Source: Isoperla grammatica
Lineage: Eukaryota; Arthropoda; Insecta; Plecoptera; Perlodidae
Direction: 5' to 3'
DNA length: 64,000 nt
NCBI GenBank assembly: GCA_945910005.1
Contig: CAMDTW010000610.1
Span: 1-64,000 of the forward strand
Positions 51,651-62,518 of this stretch are shown here, in pieces (the first letter of the stretch is position 1; each line of letters starts with the position of its first letter). The notes beneath the pieces were generated by a model, which was given only the letters and a program-made list of their open reading frames with translations, did not search any database and had not been told where the DNA came from. The translations under genes were made by a program, and so were the position numbers.

Positions 51651-54136
51651 CGGGATTCCTTAGGGTTTCAACCAAAGTTGACAAATCGTTGTTTTAGAGC
51701 GTTTCAGGCTCCAATAAGCACAATTTGTCCATTTCGTCACATTTCGATAACTTCTATAGAAGTTACACCCTCCGTTGAAAAATAAGAATTATAGGCTGCA
51801 TTCTTCAAGAGTATAATGAAAATGCATAAATTGAGTTTTTTCGTCGTTTTTGGTTAAAATATGCATAAAATATAGAAATTTGCTGATTTTAGTCTATCTA
51901 CCACAAACTTCCAGTTTTAAGAGGAATCTTGCATACGGCTGGGATTCCTAAGGGTTTCAACCAAAGTTGACAAATCGTTGTTTTAGAGCGTTTCAGGCTC
52001 TAATAAGCACAATTGGTCCATTTAGTCACGTTTCGATAACTACTTTAGAAGTTACACCAACCGTTGAAAAATAATAATGTTAGTGTGCATTCTGAAAGAG
52101 TATTATGAAAATGCATAAATTGAGTTTTTTGGTCGTTTTTGGTTAAAATATGCATAAAATATAGAAATTGGCTGATTTAAGTCTATCTACCACAAACTTC
52201 CAGTTTTAAGAGGAATCTTGCATACGGCCGGGATTCCTAAGGGTTTCAACCAAAGTTGACAAATCGTTGTTTTAGAGCGTTTTAGGCTCCAATAAGCACA
52301 ATTTGTCCATTTTGTCACATTTCGATAACTTCCATAGAAGTTACACCCTCCGTTGAAAAATAAGAATTATAGGCTGCATTCTTCAAGAGTATAATGAAAA
52401 TGCATAAATTGAGTTTTTTCGTCGTTTATGGTTAAAATATGCATAAAAACTAGAAATTGGCTGATTTCAGTCTATCTACCACAAACTTCCAGTTTTAAGA
52501 GGAATCTTGCATACGGCTGGGATTCCTAAGGGTTTCAACCAAAGTTGACAAATCGTTGTTTTAGAGCGTTTCAGGCTCCAATAAGCACAATTTGTCCATT
52601 TCGTCACATTTCGATAACTTCTATAGAAGTTACACCCTCCGTCGAAAAATAAGAATTATAGGTTGCATTCTTCAAGAGTATAATGAAAATGCATAAATTG
52701 AGTTTTTTCGTCGTTTTTGGTTAAAATATGCATAAAAAATAGAAATTGGCTGATTTCAGTCTATCTACCACAAACTTCCAGTTTTAAGAGGAATCTTGCA
52801 TACGGCCGGGATTCCTAAGGGTTTCAACCAAAGATGACAAATCGTTGTTTTAGAGCGTTTCAGGCTCCAATAAGCACAATTTGTCCATTTCGTCACATTT
52901 CGATAACTTCTATAGAAGTTACACCCTCCGTTGAAAAACAAGAATTATAGGCTGCATTCTTCAAGAGTATAATGAAAATGCATAAATTGAGTTTTTTCGT
53001 CGTTTTTGGTTAAAATATGCATAAAAAATAGAAATTGGCTGATTTCAGTCTATCTACCACAAACTTCCAGTTTTAAGAGGAATCTTGCATAAGGACGGGA
53101 TTCCTAAGGGTTTCAACCAAAGTTGACAAATCGTTGTTTTAGAGCGTTTCAGGCTCCAATAAGCACAATTTGTCCATTTCGTCACATTTTGATAACTTCT
53201 ATAGAAGTTACACCCTCCGTTGAAAAATAAGAATTATAGGCTGCATTCTTCAAGAGTATAATGAAAATGCATAAATTGAGTTTTTTCGTCGTTTTTGGTT
53301 AAAATATGCATAAAATATAGAAATTGGCTGATTTCAGTCTATCTACCACAAACTTCCAGTTTTATGAGGAATCTTGCATACGGCTGGGATTCATAAGGGT
53401 TTCAACCAAAGTTGACAAATCGTTGTTTTAGAGCGTTTCAGGCTCCAATAAGCACAATTTGTCCATTTCGTCACATTTCGATAACTACTTTAGAAGTTAC
53501 ACCAACCGTTGAAAAATAATAATGTAAGTGTGCATTCTGAAAGAGTATTATGAAAATGCATAAATTGAGTTTTTTGGTCGTTTTTGGTTAAAATATGCAT
53601 AAAATATAGAAATTGGCTGATTTAAGTCTATCTACCACAAACTTCCAGTTTTAAGAGGAATCTTGCATACGGCCGGGATTCCTAAGGGTTTCAACCAAAG
53701 TTGACAAATCGTTGTTTTAGAGCGTTTTAGGCTCCAATAAGCAGAATTTGTCCATTTCGTCACATTTCGATAACTTCTATAGAAGTTACACCCTCCGTTG
53801 AAAAATAAGAATTATAGGCTGCATTCTTCAAGAGTATAATGAAAATGCATAAATTGAGTTTTTTCGCCGTTTTTTGTTAAAATATGCATAAAATATAGAA
53901 ATTGGCTGATTTTAGTCTATCTACCACAAACTTCCAGTTTTAAGAGGAATCTTGCATACGGCTGGGATTCCTAAGGGTTTCAACCAAAGTTGACAAATCG
54001 TTGTTTTAGAGCGTTTCAGGCTCTAATAAGCACAATTGGTCCATTTAGTCACGTTTCGATAACTACTTTAGAAGTTACACCAACCGTTGAAAAATAATAA
54101 TGTTAGTGTGCATTCTGAAAGAGTATTATGAAAATG
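51651..54136. repeat. G-R, then cassette U-V-W-T-O copy 3, then A-like and N/R hybrid
   Basis: Cassette copy 3 runs from about 52137 to 53560 without the insert. Its T monomer has ataaggacggg (near 53089) and its O has gggattcataagg (53387). The following A-like monomer has gatttaag with gcagaattt. The next opens as N (cgccg, with a ttttttg run) and ends as R (ggctctaataag, attggtcc). Confidence 0.7.
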
Positions 54137-54540
54137 CATAAATTGAGTTTTTTGGTCGTTTTTGGTTAAAATATGCATAAAATATAGAAATTGGCTGATT
54201 TAAGTCTATCTACCACAAACTTCCAGTTTTAAGAGGAATCTTGCATACGGCTGGGATTCCTAAGGGTTTCAACCAAAGTTGACAAATCGTTGTTTTAGAG
54301 CGTTTCAGGCTCTAATAAGCACAATTGGTCCATTTAGTCACGTTTCGATAACTACTTTAGAAGTTACACCAACCGTTGAAAAATAATAATGTTAGTGTGC
54401 ATTCTGAAAGAGTATTATGAAAATGCATAAATTGAGTTTTTTGGTCGTTTTTGGTTAAAATATGCATAAAATATAGAAATTGGCTGATTTAAGTCTATCT
54501 ACCACAAACTTCCAGTTTTAAGAGGAATCTTGCATACGGC
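53914..54540. repeat. Single-monomer tandem duplication, 289-bp period, no differences seen
   Basis: Bases 53914-54251 and 54203-54540 are identical by eye over 338 bp at an offset of exactly 289. Both carry ggctctaataag, attggtcc, actactttag and a ggtcg/gatttaag start. The identity ends at ggctggg (54252) against ggccggg (54541) and starts after gattttag (53913) against gatttaag (54202). This is the smallest and probably among the youngest duplications in the window. Confidence 0.8.
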
Positions 54541-56448
54541 CGGGATTCCTAAGGGTTTCAACCAAAGTTGACAAATCGTTGTTTTAGAGCGTTTTAGGCT
54601 CCAATAAGCACAATTTGTCCATTTTGTCACATTTCGATAACTTCCATAGAAGTTACACCCTCCGTTGAAAAATAAGAATTATAGGCTGCATTCTTCAAGA
54701 GTATAATGAAAATGCATAAATTGAGTTTTTTCGTCGTTTATGGTTAAAATATGCATAAAAACTAGAAATTGGCTGATTTCAGTCTATCTACCACAAACTT
54801 CCAGTTTTAAGAGGAATCTTGCATACGGCTGGGATTCCTAAGGGTTTCAACCAAAGTTGACAAATCGTTGTTTTAGAGCGTTTCAGGCTCCAATAAGCAC
54901 AATTTGTCCATTTCGTCACATTTCGATAACTTCTATAGAAGTTACACCCTCCGTCGAAAAATAAGAATTATAGGTTGCATTCTTCAAGAGTATAATGAAA
55001 ATGCATAAATTGAGTTTTTTCGTCGTTTTTGGTTAAAATATGCATAAAAAATAGAAATTGGCTGATTTCAGTCTATCTACCACAAACTTCCAGTTTTAAG
55101 AGGAATCTTGCATACGGCCGGGATTCCTAAGGGTTTCAACCAAAGATGACAAATCGTTGTTTTAGAGCGTTTCAGGCTCCAATAAGCACAATTTGTCCAT
55201 TTCGTCACATTTCGATAACTTCTATAGAAGTTACACCCTCCGTTGAAAAACAAGAATTATAGGCTGCATTCTTCAAGAGTATAATGAAAATGCATAAATT
55301 GAGTTTTTTCGTCGTTTTTGGTTAAAATATGCATAAAAAATAGAAATTGGCTGATTTCAGTCTATCTACCACAAACTTCCAGTTTTAAGAGGAATCTTGC
55401 ATAAGGACGGGATTCCTAAGGGTTTCAACCAAAGTTGACAAATCGTTGTTTTAGAGCGTTTCAGGCTCCAATAAGCACAATTTGTCCATTTCGTCACATT
55501 TTGATAACTTCTATAGAAGTTACACCCTCCGTTGAAAAATAAGAATTATAGGCTGAATTCTTCAAGAGTATAATGAAAATGCATAAATTGAGTTTTTTCG
55601 TCGTTTTTGGTTAAAATATGCATAAAATATAGAAATTGGCTGATTTCAGTCTATCTACCACAAACTTCCAGTTTTATGAGGAATCTTGCATACGGCTGGG
55701 ATTCATAAGGGTTTCAACCAAAGTTGACAAATCGTTGTTTTAGAGCGTTTCAGGCTCCAATAAGCACAATTTGTCCATTTCGTCACATTTCGATAACTAC
55801 TTTAGAAGTTACACCAACCGTTGAAAAATAATAATGTAAGTGTGCATTCTGAAAGAGTATTATGAAAATGCATAAATTGAGTTTTTTGGTCGTTTTTGGT
55901 TAAAATATGCATAAAATATAGAAATTGGCTGATTTAAGTCTATCTACCACAAACTTCCAGTTTTAAGAGGAATCTTGCATACGGCCGGGATTCCTAAGGG
56001 TTTCAACCAAAGTTGACAAATCGTTGTTTTAGAGCGTTTTAGGCTCCAATAAGCAGAATTTGTCCATTTCGTCACATTTCGATAACTTCTATAGAAGTTA
56101 CACCCTCCGTTGAAAAATAAGAATTATAGGCTGCATTCTTCAAGAGTATAATGAAAATGCATAAATTGAGTTTTTTCGCCGTTTTTGGTTAAAATATGCA
56201 TAAAATATAGAAATTGGCTGATTTTAGTCTATCTACCACAAACTTCCAGTTTTAAGAGGAATCTTGCATACGGCTGGGATTCCTAAGGGTTTCAACCAAA
56301 TTGCACAAATCGTTGTTTTAGAGCGTTTCAGGCTCCAATAAGCACAATTTGTCCATTTCGTCACATTTCGATAACTTCTATAGAAGTTACACCCTCCGTC
56401 GAAAAATAAGAATTATAGGTTGCATTCTTCAAGAGTATAATGAAAATG
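54426..56448. repeat. Cassette U-V-W-T-O copy 4 plus A-like and N
   Basis: This copies 52137-53850 at an offset of 2,312-2,313 bp (8 monomers); both share ataaggacggg and gggattcataagg. It differs in having a complete N (cgccg, attgcac, ccgtcg) where the earlier copy has the N/R hybrid. A lone gaattc arises near 55556 by a c-to-a change. Confidence 0.75.
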
Positions 56449-59338
56449 CATTAATTGAGTTTTTTCGTCGTTTTTGGTTAAAATATGCATAAAATATAGA
56501 AATTGGCTTATTTCAGTCTATCTACCACAAACTTCCAGTTTTAAGAGGAATCTTGCATACGGCCGGGATTCCTAAGGGTTTCAACCAAAGTTGACAAATC
56601 GTTGTTTTAGAGCGTTTTAGGCTCCAATAAGCACAATTTGTCCATTTTGTCACATTTCGATAACTTCCATAGAAGTTACACCCTCCGTTGAAAAATAAGA
56701 ATTATAGGCTGCATTCTTCAAGAGTATAATGAAAATGCATAAATTGAGTTTTTTCGTCGTTTATGGTTAAAATATGCATAAAAACTAGAAATTGGCTGAT
56801 TTCAGTCTATCTACCACAAACTTCCAGTTTTAAGAGGAATCTTGCATACGGCTGGGATTCCTAAGGGTTTCAACCAAAGTTGACAAATCGTTGTTTTAGA
56901 GCGTTTCAGGCTCCAATAAGCACAATTTGTCCATTTCGTCACATTTCGATAACTTCTATAGAAGTTACACCCTCCGTCGAAAAATAAGAATTATAGGTTG
57001 CATTCTTCAAGAGTATAATGAAAATGCATAAATTGAGTTTTTTCGTCGTTTTTGGTTAAAATATTTATAAAAAATAGAAATTGGCTGATTTCAGTCTATC
57101 TACCACAAACTTCCAGTTTTAAGAGGAATCTTGCATACGGCCGGGATTCCTAAGGGTTTCAACCAAAGATGACAAATCGTTGTTTTAGAGCGTTTCAGGC
57201 TCCAATAAGCACAATTTGTCCATTTCGTCACATTTCGATAACTTCTATAGAAGTTACACCCTCCGTTGAAAAACAAGAATTATAGGCTGCATTCTTCAAG
57301 AGTATAATGAAAATGCATAAATTGAGTTTTTTCGTCGTTTTTGGTTAAAATATGCATAAAAAATAGAAATTGGCTGATTTCAGTCTATCTACCACAAACT
57401 TCCAGTTTTAAGAGGAATCTTGCATAAGGACGGGATTCCTAAGGGTTTCAACCAAAGTTGACAAATCGTTGTTTTAGAGCGTTTCAGGCTCCAATAAGCA
57501 CAATTTGTCCATTTCGTCACATTTTGATAACTTCTATAGAAGTTACAACCTCCGTTGAAAAATAAGAATTATAGGCTGCATTCTTCAAGAGTATAATGAA
57601 AATGCATAAATTGAGTTTTTTCGTCGTTTTTGGTTAAAATATGCATAAAATATAGAAATTGGCTGATTTCAGTCTATCTACCACAAACTTCCAGTTTTAT
57701 GAGGAATCTTGCATACGGCTGGGATTCCTAAGGGTTTCAACCAAAGTTGACAAATCGTTGTTTTAGAGCGTTTCAGGCTCCAATAAGCACAATTTGTCCA
57801 TTTCGTCACATTTCGATAACTACTTTAGAAGTTACACCAACCGTTGAAAAATAATAATGTAAGTGTGCATTCTGAAAGAGTATTATGAAAATGCATAAAT
57901 TGAGTTTTTTGGTCGTTTTTGGTTAAAATATGCATAAAATATAGAAATTGGCTGATTTTAGTCTATCTACCACAAACTTCCAGTTTTAAGAGGAATCTTG
58001 CATACGGCCGGGATTCCTAAGGGTTTCAACCAAAGTTGACAAACCGAAATTTTAGAGCGTTTCAGGCTCCAATAAGCACAATTTGTCCATTTCGTCACAT
58101 TTCGATAACTTCTATAGAAGTTACACCCTCCGTTGAAAAAGAAGAATTATAGGTTGCATTCTTCAAGAGTATAATGAAAATGCATAAATTGAGTTTTTTC
58201 GTCGTTTTTGGTTAAAATATGCATAAAAAATAGAAATTGGCTGATTTCAGTCTATCTACCACAAACTTCGAGTTTTAAGAGGAATCTTGCATACAGCTGG
58301 GATTCCTAAGTGTTTCAACCAAAGTTGACAAATCGTTGTTTTAGAGCGTTTCAGGCTCCAATAAGCACAATTTGTCCATTTCGTCACATTTCGATTACTT
58401 CTATAGAAGTTACAACCTCCGTTGAAAAATAAGAATTATAGGCTGCATTCTTCAAGAGTATAATGAGAATGCATAAATTGAGTTTTTTTTGTCGTTTTTG
58501 GTTAAAATATGCATAAAATATAGGAATTGGCTGATTTAAGTCTATCTACCACAAACTTCCAGTTTTAAGAGGAATCTTGAATACGGCTGGGATTCCTAAG
58601 GGTTTCAACCAAATTGCACAAATCGTTGTTTTAGAGCGTTTCAGGCTCCAATAAGCACAATTTGTCCATTTCGTCACATTTCGATAACTTCTATAGAAGT
58701 TACACCCTCCGTCGAAAAATAAGAATTATAGGTTGCATTCTTCAAGAGTATAATGAAAATGCATAAATTGAGTTTTTCGTCGTTTTTGGTTTAAATATGC
58801 ATAAAAAATAGAAATTGGCTGATTTCAGTCTATCTACCACAAACTTCCAGTTTTAAGAGGAATCTTGCATACGGCCGGGATTCCTTAGGGTTTCAACCAA
58901 AGTTGACAAATCGTTGTTTTAGAGCGTTTCAGGCTCCAATAAGCACAATTTGTCCATTTCGTCACATTTCGATAACTTCTATAGAAGTTACACCCTCCGT
59001 TGAAAAATAAGAATTATAGGCTGCATTCTTCAAGAGTATAATGAAAATGCATAAATTGAGTTTTTTCGTCGTTTTTGGTTAAAATATGCATAAAATATAG
59101 AAATTTGCTGATTTACGTCTATCTACCACAAACTTCCAGTTTTAAGAGGAATCTTGCATACGGCTGGGATTCCTAAGGGTTTCAACCAAAGTTGACAAAT
59201 CGTTGTTTTAGAGCGTTTCAGGCTCTAATAAGCACAATTGGTCCATTTAGTCACGTTTCGATAACTACTTTAGAAGTTACACCAACCGTTGAAAAATAAT
59301 AATGTTAGTGTGCATTCTGAAAGAGTATTATGAAAATG
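56449..59338. repeat. Cassette copy 5, then P-Q-F'-G-R
   Basis: Cassette U-V-W-T-O starts near 56449 with the cattaattgag and ggcttatttc head also seen at 45664 and 49469. Its T monomer keeps ataaggacggg, but its O has the normal ggattcctaagg. P (aaaccgaaat at 58041), Q, F' (T8 near 58484), G (T5 near 58770) and R follow, leading into the 11-monomer unit. Confidence 0.7.
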
Positions 59339-62300
59339 CATAAATTGAGTTTTTTGGTCGTTTTTGGTTAAAATATGCATAAAATATAGAAATTGGCTGA
59401 TTTTAGTCTATCTACCACAAACTTCCAGTTTTAAGAGGAATCTTGCATACGGCCGGGATTCCTAAGGGTTTCAACCAAAGTTGACAAATCGTTGTTTTAG
59501 AGCGTTTTAGGCTCCAATAAGCAGAATTTGTCCATTTCGTCACATTTCGATAACTTCTATAGAAGTTACACCCTCCGTTGAAAAATAAGAATTATAGGCT
59601 GCATTCTTCAAGAGAATAATGAAAATGCCAAAAATTGAGTTTTTTCGTCGTTTTTGGTTAAAATATGCATAAAATATAGAAATAGGCTGATTTTAGTCTA
59701 TCTACCTCAAACTTCCAGTTTTAAGAGGAATCTTGCATACGGCTGGGATTCCTAAGGGTTTCAACCAAATTGCACAAATCGTTGTTTTAGAGCGTTTTAG
59801 GCTCCATTAAGCACAATTTGTCCATTTCGTCACATTTCGATAACTTCTATAGAAGTCACACCCTCCGTCGAAAAATAAGAATTATAGGTTGCATTCTTCA
59901 AGAGTATAATGAAAATGCATAAATTGAGTTTTTTCGTCGTTTTTGGTTAAAATATGCATAAAAAATAGAAATTGGCTGATTTCAGTCTATCTACCACAAA
60001 CTTCCAGTTTTAAGAGGAATCTTGCATACGGCCGGGATTCCTAAGGGTTTCAACCAAAGTTGACAAATCGTTGTTTTAGAGCGTTTCAGGCTCCAATAAG
60101 CACAATTTGTCCATTTCGTCACATTTCGATAACTTCTATAGAAGTTACACCCTCCGTCGAAAAATAAGAATTATAGGTTGCATTCTTCAAGAGTATAATG
60201 AAAATGCATAAATTGAGTTTTTTCGTCGTTTTTGGTTAAAATATGCATATAAAATAGAAATTGGCTGATTTCAGTCTATCTACCACAAACTTCCAGTTTT
60301 AAGAGGAATCTTGCATACGGCCGGGATTCCTAAGGGTTTCAACCAAAGTTGACAAATCGTTGTTTTAGAGCGATTCAGGCTCCAATAAGCACAATTTGTC
60401 CATTTCGTCACATTTCGATAACTTCTATAGAAGTTACACCCTCCGTTGAAAAATAAGAATTATATTTTGCATTCTTCAAGAGTATTATGAAAATGCATAA
60501 ATTGAGTTGTTTGGTCGTTTTTGGTTAAAATATGGATAAAATATAGAAATTGGCTGATTTCAGTCTATCTACCACAAACTTCGAGTTTTAAGAGGAATCT
60601 TGCATACAGCTGGGATTCCTAAGTGTTTCAACCAAAGTTGACAAATCGTTGTTTTAGAGCGTTTCAGGCAACAATAAGCACAATTTGTCCATTTCGTCAC
60701 ATTTCGATTACTTCTATAGAAGTTACAACCTCCGTTGAAAAATAAGAATTATAGGCTGCATTCTTCAAGAGTATAATGAAAATGCATAAATTGAGTTTTT
60801 TCGTCGTTTTTGGTTAAAATATGCATAAAATATAGGAATTGGCTGATTTAAGTCTATCTACCACAAACTTCCAGTTTTAAGAGGAATCTTGCATACGGCT
60901 GGGATTCCTAAGGGTTTCAACCAAATTGCACAAATCGTTGTTTTAGAGCGTTTCAGGCTCCATAAGCGCAATTTGTCCATTTCGTCACATTTCGATAACT
61001 TCTATAGAAGTTACACCCTCCGTCGAAAAATAAGAATTATAGGTTGCATTCTTCAAGAGTATAATGAAAATGCATAAATTGAGTTTTTTCGTCGTTTTTG
61101 GTTTAAATATGCATAAAAAATAGAAATTGGCTGATTTCAGTCTATCTACCACAAACTTCCAATTTTAAGAGGAATCTTGCATACGGCCGGGATTCCTAAG
61201 GGTTTCAACCAAAGTTGACAAATCGTTGTTTTAGAGCGTTTCAGGCTCCAATAAGCACAATTTGTCCATTTCGTCACATTTCGATAACTTCTATAGAAGT
61301 TACACCCTCCGTTGAATAATAAAAATTATAGGCTGCATTCTTCAAGAGAATAATGAAAAAGCATTAATTGAGTTTTTTCGTCGTTTTTGGTTAAAATATG
61401 CATTATATATAGAAATTGGCTGATTTTAGTCTATCTACCACAAACTTCCAGTTTAAAGAGGAATCTTGCATACGGCTGGGATTCCTAAGGGTTTCAACCA
61501 AAGTTGACAAATCGTTGTTTTAGAGCGTTTCTAGGCTCCAATAAGCACAATTTGTCCATTTCGTCACATTTCGATAACTACTTTAGAAGTTACACCAACC
61601 GTTGAAAAATAATAATGTTAGTGTGCATTCTGAAAGAGTATTATGAAAATGCATAAATTGAGTTTTTTTGGCGTTTTTGGTTTAAATATGCATAAAATAT
61701 AGAAATTGGCTGATTTTAGTCTATCTACCACAAACTTCCAGTTTTAAGAGGAATCTTGCATACGGCTGGGACTCCTAAGGGTTTCAACCAAATTGCACAA
61801 ATCGTTGTTTTAGAGCGTTTCAGGCTCCATTAAGCACAATTTGTCCATTTCGTCACATTTCGATAACTTCTATAGAAGTTACACCCTCCGTTGAAAAATA
61901 AGAATTATATTTTGCATTCTTCAAGAGTATTATGAAAATGCATAAATTGAGTTTTTTGGTCGTTTTTGGTTAAAATATGGATAAAATATAGAAATTGGCT
62001 GATTTCAGTCTATCTACCACAAACTTCGAGTTTTAAGAGGAATCTTGCATACAGCTGGGATTCCTAAGTGTTTCAACCAAAGTTGACAAATCGTTGTTTT
62101 ATAGCGTTTCAGGCTCCAATAAGCACAATTTGTCCATTTCGTCACATTTCGATTACTTCTAAAGAAGTTACACCCTCCGTTGAAAAATAAGAATTATAGG
62201 CTGCATTCTTCAAGAGTATAATGAAAATGCATAAATTGAGTTTTTTCGTCGTTTTTGGTTAAAATATGCATAAAATATAGAAATTTGCTGATTTTAGTCT

Positions 62301-62518
62301 ATCAACCACAAACTTCCAGTTTTAAGAGGAATCTTGCATACGGCTGGGATTCCTAAGGGTTTCAACCAAAGTTGACAAATCGTTGTTTTAGAGCGTTTCA
62401 GGCTCTAATAAGCACAATTGGTCCATTTAGTCACGTTTCGATAACTACTTTAGAAGTTACACCAACCGTTGAAAAATAATAATGTTAGTGTGCATTCTGA
62501 AAGAGTATTATAAAAATG
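59339..62518. repeat. Complete 11-monomer higher-order unit (3,180 bp)
   Basis: Monomer starts and types: A 59339, B 59628, C 59918, D 60207, E 60496, F 60785, G 61073, H 61362, I 61652, J 61941, R 62230. Lengths are 288-290 bp and sum to 3,180. The order A-B-C-D-E-F-G-H-I-J-R is the clearest full higher-order unit in the window and explains most partial strings elsewhere as subsets of it with losses or added blocks (O-P-Q, K-M-N, U-V-W-T). Confidence 0.85.
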
